A DNA stretch of 64,000 nucleotides from Alistipes sp. (GTDB lineage: Bacteria; Bacteroidota; Bacteroidia; Bacteroidales; Rikenellaceae): NCBI GenBank assembly GCA_029060215.1, contig JAIDUK010000036.1, positions 62,001 to 126,000 of the forward strand, written 5' to 3'. The notes below the pieces were generated by a model. The model was not told the origin of the DNA. It did no database searches and saw only the letters and a list, made by a program, of their open reading frames with translations. Shown in pieces: positions 40,857 through 49,145 of the stretch (position 1 is the stretch's first letter; each line of letters opens with the position of its first letter). The translations under genes were made by a program, and so were the position numbers.

Positions 40857-41035
40857 TGATGCCTTGCAAAGAGGAAGTCAACAAGCGCAAAGCGGTCAAG
40901 AATCTTTTTCTCAGGTGAAAGGATTGAAAGCGAACGGTTCGGGTCGTGCTAAAACGTTTTAATCGCCTGTTATTCACCCTTGACCTTTCACTTTTCTCTT
41001 TTCACTTTTGACCTTTCACTTTTCACCTAAAAAAG

Positions 41036-41075
41036 AGAGAGATCCGACCTTGCGGCCGGATCTCTGCTTTTTTCG
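41036..41075. terminator. Bidirectional terminator between patatin and M13 peptidase genes
   Basis: gagatccgacc-ttgc-ggccggatctc, flanked by an A-run and a T-run, 13 bp from the M13 gene stop. Confidence 0.85.
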
Positions 41076-41087
41076 TCGAAGACGCGG

Positions 41088-43112
41088 TTACCAGATAATC
41101 ACGCGCTCCTCTACGGGCAGGAACATCTCCCCGTCGGTGATACCGAACGCATCGTAGAACGACTGCAAATTACGCAACGTAGCGTTGACGCGCCACTTGC
41201 CGAGCGAATGGACGTCGAGCTTGGTGAGCCGTGCGATCTCCTCGTCGCGGATGTTCTGCGCCCAAAGGGTCGCATAACCCAGATAGAACCGCTGGGCGTC
41301 CGTAAAACCGTCGATCGGAGCCGGAGCGTCCTTACCCTCGAGCGAATTGCGATAAGCCGTCCAAGCCACCCGCAAACCGCCCTGATCGGCGATGTTCTCG
41401 CCCAGACACAAAGCGCCGTTGGCGAAGAGGGCGGGCTGGCCCTCCTTGGCGGCCAACACCTCGATGGCGTCGAACTGCTTCACCAACACCTCGGTCTTGG
41501 CCTTGAATGCCTCGGCATCGGCGTCGGTCCACCAATTGTTCATGTTGCCGTCCTTGTCGAAATTACGGCCCTGATCGTCGAACCCGTGGGTCATCTCATG
41601 GCCGATGACCACGCCGATGGCCCCGTAGTTCACGGCATCGTCGGCCGCAGGGTTGAAGAACGGCGGCTGGAGAATGGCGGCCGGGAAACAGATCTCGTTG
41701 GTCGTGGGGTTGTAATAAGCGTTGACCATCTGCGGCGGCATGTGCCACTGGGCCTTGTCGACGGGCTTGCCCAACTCGGCGAAGTTGTCGGCCGTATACC
41801 AAGCGCTGGCACGCTTGAGGTTCTCCCAATAACTTTTCGTCGGGTCGATTTCGAGCGTCGAATAATCCTTCCACTTGTCGGGATAACCGATCTTCACGGT
41901 GAACGAAGCCAACTTCTCCTGCGCCCGGGCCTTGGTCTCGGCCGACATCCAGTCGAGGGCCTCGATGTGCTGCGAAAGGGCGGTCTGCAAATTCTTGACC
42001 AACGCCAACATACGGGCCTTGTCCTCCTCGGGGAAGTACTTGGCCACATACATTTCGCCCACGGCCTCGCTCAACAACGAATTGGGCACCGCCATGGCGC
42101 GCTTCCACCGGGGACGCTGCTCTTGACGGCCCGACATCTGACGGCCGAAGAAATCGAAATAAGCGGCATAGGTCTCGTCGTCCACGTAGGGAGCCGCGCT
42201 GGTGATGGTCTGAGCCGCCAGATAGTTCTTGACCGTGGAGAGCGGCTCGCTCTTCAACAAGCGGTTCACGGCATCCAACACCTCGGGCTGGCCCACGATG
42301 ATGCGGTCGAACTCGCCGCAACCTACGCCCGCCAGATAAGCATCCCAATCGATGGCGCTGTAACGCTTCACGAAATCCGCCTTGGACATGGGATTGTACA
42401 TGGCGGCGATGTCGCGCAACTGCACGTTGGAACGGAACACCTCGGCCAACTTGGTCTCGAACTCCAACACCGACGCGGCGCGCTCGTCGGCCTTGTCGAG
42501 CCCGGCCAACGTGAAGAGCTGCGTCAGGCAAGCGACGTAACCCTCGCGCAAAGCGGCGTTCTGCTCCTCGAGGTAATAATCGCGGTCGCCCATGCCCAAT
42601 CCCGACTGCGAGATGTAGAGGGCGTTGGTATTGCTATCCATCAGGTCGCTCTCCACGCCCAAGGCGAAGAAGGGGTTGCCCGTGGTCTTGTGGAGGTCCG
42701 CCAGCACGCAAGCCGCGTCCTTCAGATTGCGGATGCCGCAGATCCGGCCCAGATCGTCCTTGACCGGGGTCAGCGCCTGCGCATTGAGCCGCGCCGAATC
42801 GAGCCCCATCTTGTAGAGGTCCGAAATCTTCTGCTCCACCGAACCGGGCTCGGCCTTCTGCGCCGTCATCCCGGCGAAGAGCTCGTTGATGCGCACCTCG
42901 TTGTTGTCGCGCAGCATGTCGAACGACCCGTAGCGCGAATACTCGGGTTTGAGCGGATTGTTCTTCTGCCAACCGCCCGTGGCGTACTGGTAGAAATCGG
43001 CGTTGGGCGCCGTCGAGGCGTCGAGGTTCGCGAGGTCGATCGCCGGAGTCTTCGGAGTGTTGTGGCAGCCAGCCATGCAAGCCATTGCAGCCATGATCAG
43101 GATTCTTTTCAT
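41088..43112 (-). CDS. M13-family metallopeptidase, lipoprotein (PepO/neprilysin-like)
   Basis: 674 residues. A lipoprotein signal (AAMACMAGC, lipid-modified Cys16) suggests membrane anchoring outside the cytoplasm. The zinc site HEMTH in VVIGHEMTHGFDDQGRNFD and the third ligand in GENIADQGGL are intact. The N-terminal domain begins DLANLDASTAPNADFYQYATGGW, a family hallmark. M13 enzymes cut short peptides. A terminator separates it from pgk upstream, so it should have its own promoter, which I cannot locate with confidence. Confidence 0.95.
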   Translation of the reverse strand: MKRILIMAAMACMAGCHNTPKTPAIDLANLDASTAPNADFYQYATGGWQKNNPLKPEYSRYGSFDMLRDNNEVRINELFAGMTAQKAEPGSVEQKISDLYKMGLDSARLNAQALTPVKDDLGRICGIRNLKDAACVLADLHKTTGNPFFALGVESDLMDSNTNALYISQSGLGMGDRDYYLEEQNAALREGYVACLTQLFTLAGLDKADERAASVLEFETKLAEVFRSNVQLRDIAAMYNPMSKADFVKRYSAIDWDAYLAGVGCGEFDRIIVGQPEVLDAVNRLLKSEPLSTVKNYLAAQTITSAAPYVDDETYAAYFDFFGRQMSGRQEQRPRWKRAMAVPNSLLSEAVGEMYVAKYFPEEDKARMLALVKNLQTALSQHIEALDWMSAETKARAQEKLASFTVKIGYPDKWKDYSTLEIDPTKSYWENLKRASAWYTADNFAELGKPVDKAQWHMPPQMVNAYYNPTTNEICFPAAILQPPFFNPAADDAVNYGAIGVVIGHEMTHGFDDQGRNFDKDGNMNNWWTDADAEAFKAKTEVLVKQFDAIEVLAAKEGQPALFANGALCLGENIADQGGLRVAWTAYRNSLEGKDAPAPIDGFTDAQRFYLGYATLWAQNIRDEEIARLTKLDVHSLGKWRVNATLRNLQSFYDAFGITDGEMFLPVEERVIIW

Positions 43113-43149
43113 TCGGTTATCGTATTTGTGTTTCGGTTTCTTCTCTGCG

Positions 43150-43179
43150 AAAAAAGCCGCCTTTTCGGGCGGCCTTTTC
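43150..43179 (-). terminator. Terminator after pgk
   Basis: On the minus strand ggccgcc-cgaaaa-ggcggc followed by six T, starting 3 bp after the pgk stop. Confidence 0.88.
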
Positions 43180-43181
43180 TG

Positions 43182-44444
43182 TTAGTCGCGGATGGCCGCT
43201 ACGCCCGGCAGGTCGCCGAACTCGATGTATTCGAGCAACGCACCGCCGCCCGTCGAGATGTAGGAGACTTGGTCGGCCAAGCCGAACTTGTTGACGCAAG
43301 CCACCGAATCGCCGCCGCCGATGAGCGAATAGGCGCCGTTCTTCGTGGCTTCGGCGATGGCGAGCGCCACTTCCTTGGAACCCGTGGCGAACTTGTCGAT
43401 CTCGAACACGCCCACGGGACCGTTCCACAGGATGGTCTTGCAACCGAGGATATGCTCGCGGAAAGCCTTCTTGCCCTCGTCGGCGATGTCGACACCCTCC
43501 CAACCGTCGGGGATATCGTTGGCCGGAGCAGTGCGGGTGTTGGCGTTCTGCGAGAAATCGTCGGCCACCAAGGCGTCGGGCGACATGACGAGCTTCACGC
43601 CCTTCTGCTTGGCGAGCTCCAAGATTTCAAGCGCCACGGGGAACATGTCGGGCTCGCAGATCGACTTGCCGACCTTGCCGCCCTGTGCGGCTGCGAAAGT
43701 GTAGGTCATGCCGCCGCCGATGACGATCGAATCGCACTTCTCGATGAGGGCCTTGATGACACCGATCTTCGACGAGACCTTCGAACCGCCGATGATGGCG
43801 CAGAACGGACGAGCGGGGTTCTCCATGACGGCAGCGATGGCCTTGACCTCGCGCTCCATCAGGTAACCGAACATCTTGTCGTTGGGGAAGTACTTGGCGA
43901 TCAGGTAGGTCGAAGCGTGCTTGCGGTGGGCCGTACCGAACGCGTCGTTGATGTAGCAATCGCCCAGCGACGCGAGCTTCTTGACGAACTCCTTCTGCGG
44001 ACCCTCCTTGAGGGCCTTCTTGGCGGCGTCCTTCTCCTCCTTGGTGGCATCCTCGGCCAAACCGCGGGGCTTGCCCTCCTCCTCGGCGTAGAAACGCAGG
44101 TTTTCGAGCAGCAGCACCTCGCCGGGCTTGAGGCTCTTGGCCATTTCGGCGGCCTTGTCGCCCATGCAATCGCCGGCGAAAGCGACCTTCACGCCGAGGT
44201 TCTTCTCGACGGCGGGCACGATCTGCTCCAACGAATATTTGGGATCGGGGTTCTTCTTGGGACGTCCCATGTGCGACATCAGGACGACCGAACCGCCCTC
44301 CGACAGCACTTTCTTGATGGTCGGCACGGCCGCACGGATGCGGGTGTCGTCGGTCACCTCGCCCTTGTCGTCGAGGGGCACGTTGAAGTCGACGCGGATG
44401 AGCGCGCGCTTGCCTTTGAAATCGTAGTTGTCGATCGAGATCAT
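43182..44444 (-). CDS. pgk: Phosphoglycerate kinase
   Basis: A glycolytic enzyme making ATP from 1,3-bisphosphoglycerate. 420 residues. It shows the substrate-binding VDFNVPLDD near the N-terminus, SHMGRPK, the hinge region with [13 protein letters not shown], and the nucleotide loop [11 protein letters not shown] near the C-terminus. Normal length. A single-gene unit with its own terminator; a -7-like TAAATTTG lies at 44510-44503. Confidence 0.97.
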   Translation of the reverse strand: MISIDNYDFKGKRALIRVDFNVPLDDKGEVTDDTRIRAAVPTIKKVLSEGGSVVLMSHMGRPKKNPDPKYSLEQIVPAVEKNLGVKVAFAGDCMGDKAAEMAKSLKPGEVLLLENLRFYAEEEGKPRGLAEDATKEEKDAAKKALKEGPQKEFVKKLASLGDCYINDAFGTAHRKHASTYLIAKYFPNDKMFGYLMEREVKAIAAVMENPARPFCAIIGGSKVSSKIGVIKALIEKCDSIVIGGGMTYTFAAAQGGKVGKSICEPDMFPVALEILELAKQKGVKLVMSPDALVADDFSQNANTRTAPANDIPDGWEGVDIADEGKKAFREHILGCKTILWNGPVGVFEIDKFATGSKEVALAIAEATKNGAYSLIGGGDSVACVNKFGLADQVSYISTGGGALLEYIEFGDLPGVAAIRD

Positions 44445-44502
44445 AGCTGTTTGATTTTGAATTATTTCGTTGAAATTTTCGTCCGTCCGGCAGAAAACGC
44501 TG

Positions 44503-44510
44503 CAAATTTA
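44503..44510 (-). promoter_or_regulatory. -7 element upstream of pgk
   Basis: Minus strand TAAATTTG fits TAnnTTTG, 59 bp before the pgk ATG. The -33 region has no clear TTTG. Confidence 0.45.
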
Positions 44511-44722
44511 ATGAAAATATTTTCATAAACTTGTTATTCGGATAACGAAAAGACGATTATATACATCGATGTACCAACGTTCCTGCTCTCCGATTCGTAT
44601 CCGGCTTTCGGCCGAAGCCCCTGGGAGGTCGTGCAGAATCGCGCTGAAAGCATAATCCTCGCAGCCGAACCGGGTAAACGATTCACAACGACGCGAAACC
44701 ATATGAGGTTGTTGTTTTCGTA

Positions 44723-44754
44723 TTTGCAAGTGCCGAAATATATTTCTATTTTTG
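44723..44754 (+). promoter_or_regulatory. Promoter of the orphan 233-residue gene
   Basis: TTTG (44723-44726), 20 bp, TATTTTTG (44747-44754), an exact Bacteroidetes consensus. The 5' leader would be about 75 nt. Confidence 0.8.
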
Positions 44755-44835
44755 TAACAAATTTTGTAACAAAGAGGCCTCCTTAGAAAAGAACGGGATT
44801 CCACACATTACATCGATAAACAAAAAAACAAAAAC

Positions 44836-45537
44836 ATGGCGACAAATTCGAACGACAAACTCTTGACCGCATTGGATATCGACGAAACAATGCTTTGGCA
44901 AGGATGTATCTTAGCTTCATGTGCCCATGCCGTAATGCTTCCGGAATATCCGTTCACCCTGCATGACAATTTATGGTCCGGAGGCATTTGCATAACCGGG
45001 AGCAGCGAAGGCAAAGCCGCTCTTGTCTTTTCGGAAGAAACCGAATTGCTATTCGGCATGTTTTGCAGCTACGAAAGCGATCGCGTCTTGCAAGTCGAAT
45101 CGGAAGAGGACTTTCGAAAGTATTACAAGGGTGCTCCGGAAGAGATACGAGAGATGGCGGACGGGCTCTCCATGCTTTTCGAAAACGAAACCCGAGAAGG
45201 CGTCGAATGCCCCATAATAACCACCGGATTTTGGAAAGAAAACGGTCGTATCGTCTCTTTCGACACTCGGAGCGACTGGCATGAACACGGCGGACATCTT
45301 CTGGACTACCGAATGATGCCGTTCGAAAAAGCCATGCCGTATTACGAGGAAGTAGGCTCGATGGACGCATCCCGAGCGAAAATTGCGGAACGCATCTACC
45401 GGGAACGCATCCAATCCCCGGATCGAAAAGTCGTATTGACAAAAAGCGAAATCGCCGTATTGAAAAAGATCGGAGAGGAAAATATCGAAGTTTGCAAAGA
45501 GGTATTCGAATCTTTCGGTGTAGGATTCGAAGAATAA
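44836..45537 (+). CDS. Orphan protein of unknown function (accessory, low GC)
   Basis: 233 residues starting MATNSNDKLLTALDIDETM. No signal peptide, membrane segment or enzyme motif; acidic and rich in Glu. Segments such as YPFTLHDNLWSGGICI and ALVFSEETELLFGMFCSYESDR look faintly like small immunity-type proteins of Bacteroidetes, but I would not assert this. Base composition and codon use (more A/T at third positions) differ from its neighbours, and it has a private promoter and terminator between pgk and an ABC operon. This suggests acquisition by transfer. No toxin-like gene is adjacent. Confidence 0.75.
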   Translation: MATNSNDKLLTALDIDETMLWQGCILASCAHAVMLPEYPFTLHDNLWSGGICITGSSEGKAALVFSEETELLFGMFCSYESDRVLQVESEEDFRKYYKGAPEEIREMADGLSMLFENETREGVECPIITTGFWKENGRIVSFDTRSDWHEHGGHLLDYRMMPFEKAMPYYEEVGSMDASRAKIAERIYRERIQSPDRKVVLTKSEIAVLKKIGEENIEVCKEVFESFGVGFEE

Positions 45538-45557
45538 CAATTATTTATATCCTACGA

Positions 45558-45589
45558 AAAAAACGGAGTTTGACGACTCCGTTTTTTTG
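45558..45589. terminator. Bidirectional terminator after the orphan gene
   Basis: aaaaaaacggagt-ttgacg-actccgttttttt, 20 bp after the orphan stop and 33 bp before the end of the convergent ABC permease gene. Confidence 0.9.
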
Positions 45590-45622
45590 TATTATCGTCG
45601 GCGTTAAATCTTTTTGCTCCCC

Positions 45623-46945
45623 TCAATACTTGTATCTCATCCACTTGAACAGCTCCCCGAACGAGGGTTTCTTACCGTACATGAATATGCCCACGCGGTA
45701 GATCTTGCCGGCGAGCCACACCATGCCGACGAACGACGCATAGAGCACCGCGAGCGAGAGGACGATCTCCCAGCCCGGAATGCCGTAGGGAATACGGGCC
45801 ATCATGACGACCGGCGACGTGAAAGGAACGATCGAACACCAGAACGCCAGCGACGAATCGGGGTCCTTGATGACGGCCATCATCGCCAGCAGAGCCAGTA
45901 TGATCGGCAGCGTGACGGGCAGCTGCAACTGCGAAGCGTCCTGCACGTTGTCGACGGCCGAACCCACGGCCGCAAACATCGCCGAATAGAGCAAGTAACC
46001 CCCGAAGACGAAGAACAGCAGGCAGACGAATATCTTCACCACATAACCCATGTCGGTCATCGCCGCCACGGCCGAGAGCATCTCGGGGTCCAAACCGGAT
46101 GCGGCGGCCGCGTCGGGCATCCCGGCTTGCAGCGCCTCGGCCCCGGCCATCACGTCAGAAGGCATGAGCGAAGGCAGCACCGCACCCCCGACGCCGCAGA
46201 TGAGCACGCCCCATGCCACGATCTGGATCACCGCCACGAGCGCCACGCCCAGAATCTTGCCCAGCATCAGGTCGAAAGGCCGCACCGACGACACCATCAC
46301 CTCCAACACGCGGCTGTTCTTCTCCTCGATGACCGACTGCATGACCATCGAACCGTAGATCAACAGGAACATGTAGAGCACGAAACCCAACAAATAACCC
46401 AACACCGTAGCCACGACCGACGACTGCGCCTGCGAATCCTCCTCCTGCGACTTGTCGTTGCGGAAAGTCTGCATCGTCACCGAAGTTTTCACCTCGTCGA
46501 GAATCTGCGACAGGTTTTCGATGTGATAGCCCTTGAGCTTCTCGGTCTCCAGAATCTGCTCGATCTGCCCGGTGATGTTGCTCTCCACGGAGAGCGACGA
46601 CGACGAATTGGCATAGAGCCGCACGGCGGCGGGGTTGGTCAGGATGTCGGCGCCGATGAAGAGCACCCCGAAACGGTCGGTCAGCTCGCGCCTCGCCTCG
46701 TCGAGCGGCAGATCGGCCGACTCGAACGACAATTCGTCGCGGTCCTGCAACCGGGGCCCCACCAACCCGCTTTCGTCGACGACGGCGATACGCTTCTCGT
46801 CGCCGCGCGAGAACTGCATGATGAGGGCCGGAGCGACCATCAGGCCGATCATCAACACGGGCATCAACAAGGTAGTGATGATGAAGGATTTCTTGCGGAC
46901 GCGCTCGTTGAACTCGCGCCCTATGATAAGCGATACGTTGGACAT
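45623..46945 (-). CDS. ABC-2 type transporter permease (NatB-like)
   Basis: 440 residues. One N-terminal helix (IITTLLMPVLMIGLMVAPALIM), a large extracytoplasmic domain (about 50-185), then five or six helices. The start FNERVRKKSFIITTLLMP is typical of NatB-type permeases, which export Na+ or other substrates with a NatA ATPase. The cognate ATPase is two genes upstream in the same operon. The substrate is not known. Confidence 0.85.
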   Translation of the reverse strand: MSNVSLIIGREFNERVRKKSFIITTLLMPVLMIGLMVAPALIMQFSRGDEKRIAVVDESGLVGPRLQDRDELSFESADLPLDEARRELTDRFGVLFIGADILTNPAAVRLYANSSSSLSVESNITGQIEQILETEKLKGYHIENLSQILDEVKTSVTMQTFRNDKSQEEDSQAQSSVVATVLGYLLGFVLYMFLLIYGSMVMQSVIEEKNSRVLEVMVSSVRPFDLMLGKILGVALVAVIQIVAWGVLICGVGGAVLPSLMPSDVMAGAEALQAGMPDAAAASGLDPEMLSAVAAMTDMGYVVKIFVCLLFFVFGGYLLYSAMFAAVGSAVDNVQDASQLQLPVTLPIILALLAMMAVIKDPDSSLAFWCSIVPFTSPVVMMARIPYGIPGWEIVLSLAVLYASFVGMVWLAGKIYRVGIFMYGKKPSFGELFKWMRYKY

Positions 46946-46957
46946 GGATTCGTGATT

Positions 46958-47143
46958 TTAGCGTTTATTCTGCTTATTCTGCGCCGATGCGAACAAAGCG
47001 ACACCGACCGACATGAAGATGATGGCCCCGGCCAAGGAGACGGCAGCCCTTTCGGCCGCCGCGCGCCAAATCAGACCGGCGAGACCGCAGGCGAAAAAGA
47101 GGGCTCCGGAGAACCTCAACAAGGTCTTTTCTGCTTTTTTCAT
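46958..47143 (-). CDS. Small two-helix membrane protein
   Basis: 61 residues: MKKAEKTLLRF, then two hydrophobic segments (SGALFFACGLAGLIW and AVSLAGAIIFMSVGVALFA) and a basic end QNKQNKR. It lies 14 bp after the ABC ATPase and 12 bp before the permease, so it is translated in the same operon. It may be an accessory subunit of the transporter. No family is recognised. Confidence 0.7.
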   Translation of the reverse strand: MKKAEKTLLRFSGALFFACGLAGLIWRAAAERAAVSLAGAIIFMSVGVALFASAQNKQNKR

Positions 47144-47157
47144 GATAGCCCGGTTTT

Positions 47158-48078
47158 TCAGAGAGTGCCGTTGACGGCGCGGATGAAGATGTCGTTCATC
47201 GAAGGGATGACTTCGCGGAACGAACGCAGCTCCACGGCATCGTTCACCGCGGCGACGACCCCGCGGACCTCGTCGTCGCGCCCGACGCGGAGCCTCAACG
47301 TACGGCAGGCCGACTCCTCGGCGTCGCCCTCGAGAATCTCGCAACGGTCGGCGAGAACCTGCCGCAGAGCGGTTTCCTCGCCGCGGTAAGCCACCTCGAA
47401 GATGTTGGACCCGTGGCGGCGGCGGATGTCGTCGACGCGGCCCGAGAGGATGTTGTGCGACTTGTCGATCAAAGTGATGTGGTCGCAAATCTCCTCGACC
47501 GACGACATGTTGTGGGTCGAAAAGATGACCGTAGCCCCCTTGTCGCGCAAAGCGAGAATCTCGTCCTTGAGCAAGTTGGCGTTGATGGGGTCGAAGCCCG
47601 AAAAAGGCTCGTCGAAAATCAACAACTCGGGCTCGTGGAGCACCGTCACGATGAACTGCACCTTCTGGGCCATGCCCTTGGAGAGCTCCTCGACCTTCTT
47701 GTCCCACCAACTTTCGATGCCGAACTTCTCGAACCACGCCTTGAGCCGCACCGTCGCATCGCGCCGCGAAAGGCCTTTGAGCCGGGCGAAGAAGAGGGCC
47801 TGCTCGCCCACCTTCATCTTCTTGTAGAGCCCGCGCTCCTCGGGGAGATACCCGATGCGGAAGACATCCTCGGAACGGATCTCCCGCCCGCCGAAAAAGA
47901 CCCGCCCGCTGTCGGGAGCCGTGATGCGGTTGATGATGCGGATCAGGGTCGTCTTGCCCGCGCCGTTGGGCCCGAGCAAGCCGTAGACCGAGCCGCGCGG
48001 AATGGCCAGCGAGACGTCGTCGAGCGCCGTGTGGCCCGCATAACGCTTGGTAACATGTTCTGCTGTGAGCAAATCCAT
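47158..48078 (-). CDS. ABC transporter ATP-binding protein (NatA-like)
   Basis: 306 residues. Walker A GPNGAGKTTL (about 37-46), a Q-loop region in GYLPEERGLYKKM, ABC signature variant LSKGMAQK, Walker B LLIFDEPFSGFDP and the switch STHN. The C-terminal 80 residues are a regulatory domain as in NatA/DrrA types. It is the first gene of the operon, behind a consensus promoter at 48169-48199 and a leader of about 85 nt. Confidence 0.9.
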   Translation of the reverse strand: MDLLTAEHVTKRYAGHTALDDVSLAIPRGSVYGLLGPNGAGKTTLIRIINRITAPDSGRVFFGGREIRSEDVFRIGYLPEERGLYKKMKVGEQALFFARLKGLSRRDATVRLKAWFEKFGIESWWDKKVEELSKGMAQKVQFIVTVLHEPELLIFDEPFSGFDPINANLLKDEILALRDKGATVIFSTHNMSSVEEICDHITLIDKSHNILSGRVDDIRRRHGSNIFEVAYRGEETALRQVLADRCEILEGDAEESACRTLRLRVGRDDEVRGVVAAVNDAVELRSFREVIPSMNDIFIRAVNGTL

Positions 48079-48168
48079 CGTGTCAAATGTGTTTTGGTAC
48101 GTTCGATGCAAGGTTCCGGCCGCGACAGAAGATTCCGCACCCGGCCGCCGACCGGTCTTGCTTGGCGG

Positions 48169-48199
48169 CAAATGTAAAAACAAATATTTGAATATCAAA
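48169..48199 (-). promoter_or_regulatory. Promoter of the ABC transporter operon
   Basis: Minus strand TTTG (48199-48196), 19 bp, TACATTTG (48176-48169). Confidence 0.8.
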
Positions 48200-48336
48200 A
48201 AAATTTTATCGTAATTCGATAAAAAACAGACTTTGCGACGCGACGAACGCAGCGCCGAGACTACGCGCCACCGGCCCCAGCCGGAAACGCGGCACGAAAG
48301 CGCATCCGCCCCGCTCGCAAGCCGGACCCCGCAAAC

Positions 48337-48368
48337 AAAAAACTCCGGACGCTTCCGCATCCGGAGAT
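48337..48368 (-). terminator. Terminator of the kbl-lrp transcript
   Basis: Minus strand ctccgga-tgcggaagcg-tccggag followed by six T. It lies about 290 bp beyond the Lrp gene stop, so the transcript would have a long 3' tail. Confidence 0.7.
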
Positions 48369-48658
48369 TCCGTATCGAAGTAGGCAAGACGGCCCGCAGG
48401 CAATATCCCGGCAGGGGAGACGGGAGGACCGGCCGTACGCCACGCAATTGCAGCAGGCAACGTTCCGTCGGCGGACAATCGTCGCAAAGGGCTGCGCCGG
48501 GGTGCATAGCCTGCGGTCCGCAACCGTACACCGGCCCACACATGCAACCGAACCGAGACGACCGTGCAGCCGGACCGGGACGACCGGCCTGTGCGCCGCG
48601 CCGCCGATTTCCCGACCGGACCGGCCCGTCGCGCGACCGCCCCCTGCGGCCCGCGGGA

Positions 48659-49132
48659 TCAACCCTCGATAAAATCGATGTTTACCTGCCGCTGGAACGA
48701 CTCTTCGAGCGAAATGGTGGTCTCGGTCGTCGCGATGCCCTGAATGCGCAGAATACCCTCGAAAATCGTCTGCATGAGGTGCTCGTTGTCGACGCAATAG
48801 AGCTTCACCAGAATGTTGCCCTTGCCGGTGACGAAATGGCACTCCACGATCTCCGAAATCTCCTTCAGACTTTCGACCGTGGGCTTGAGCATCTGCGGAT
48901 CCTTGAGCGTGATGTTGATGTAGGCGCAGACGTCGAAACCCATGGTCTTGGGATCGACGATCAGGCGGCTGCCGAGAATCACCCCCGAATCCTGCAACTT
49001 GCGGATCCGCTGGTGGATGGCGGCGCCCGAAATGCCGCACTCGCGCGCGATCTCCAGAAAAGGCATCCGCGCATTGCCGATCAGATATTTGAGGATGCGC
49101 CGGTCTATGGCATCCAGATTGGCTTTGGACAT
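48659..49132 (-). CDS. Lrp/AsnC family transcriptional regulator
   Basis: 157 residues. N-terminal winged helix-turn-helix (LDAIDRRILKYLIGNARMPFLEIARECGISGAAIHQRIRKLQDSGVI) and a C-terminal ligand-binding RAM domain (residues about 65-150, with VECHFVTGKGNILVKLYCVD). These proteins sense amino acids and form octamers. It lies 13 bp after kbl, so it is probably cotranscribed and may respond to threonine or glycine and regulate kbl; this link is inferred from position. Confidence 0.93.
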   Translation of the reverse strand: MSKANLDAIDRRILKYLIGNARMPFLEIARECGISGAAIHQRIRKLQDSGVILGSRLIVDPKTMGFDVCAYINITLKDPQMLKPTVESLKEISEIVECHFVTGKGNILVKLYCVDNEHLMQTIFEGILRIQGIATTETTISLEESFQRQVNIDFIEG

Positions 49133-49145
49133 GGCAGTTCTTCGT

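Larger units (their letters stand above)
40765..41087. other. Intergenic region between convergent patatin and M13 genes, no gene seen
   Basis: Holds gtgaaagg units at 40766-40795, the dispersed repeat at 40817-40856, a LacI-operator-like palindrome (gctaaaacgttttaa, core 40948-40962), inverted cttttcac units at 40977-41028 and a terminator at 41036-41075. Confidence 0.7.
44445..44835. other. Intergenic region between pgk and the orphan gene
   Basis: 391 bp, more AT-rich than neighbours. It contains the pgk -7 element and the orphan gene promoter (44723-44754). A 93-codon minus-strand frame at 44523-44804 is not convincing as a gene, though its C-terminal part could be a gene relic. Confidence 0.5.
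48079..48658. other. Intergenic region between ABC operon and Lrp gene
   Basis: 580 bp. It holds the ABC promoter and, at 48337-48368, a terminator for the Lrp transcript. The stretch 48370-48658 is GC-rich with only low-complexity frames; it appears to be a long 3' untranslated region. No gene is seen. Confidence 0.6.

Noticed and set aside
41208..44528. 1106-codon plus-strand frame opposite the M13 peptidase and pgk
   Set aside because: Antisense to two well-supported genes; no signal or domain.
44523..44804. 93-codon minus-strand frame between pgk and the orphan gene
   Set aside because: No recognisable family, poor N-terminus, and it overlaps two promoter regions; at most a gene relic.
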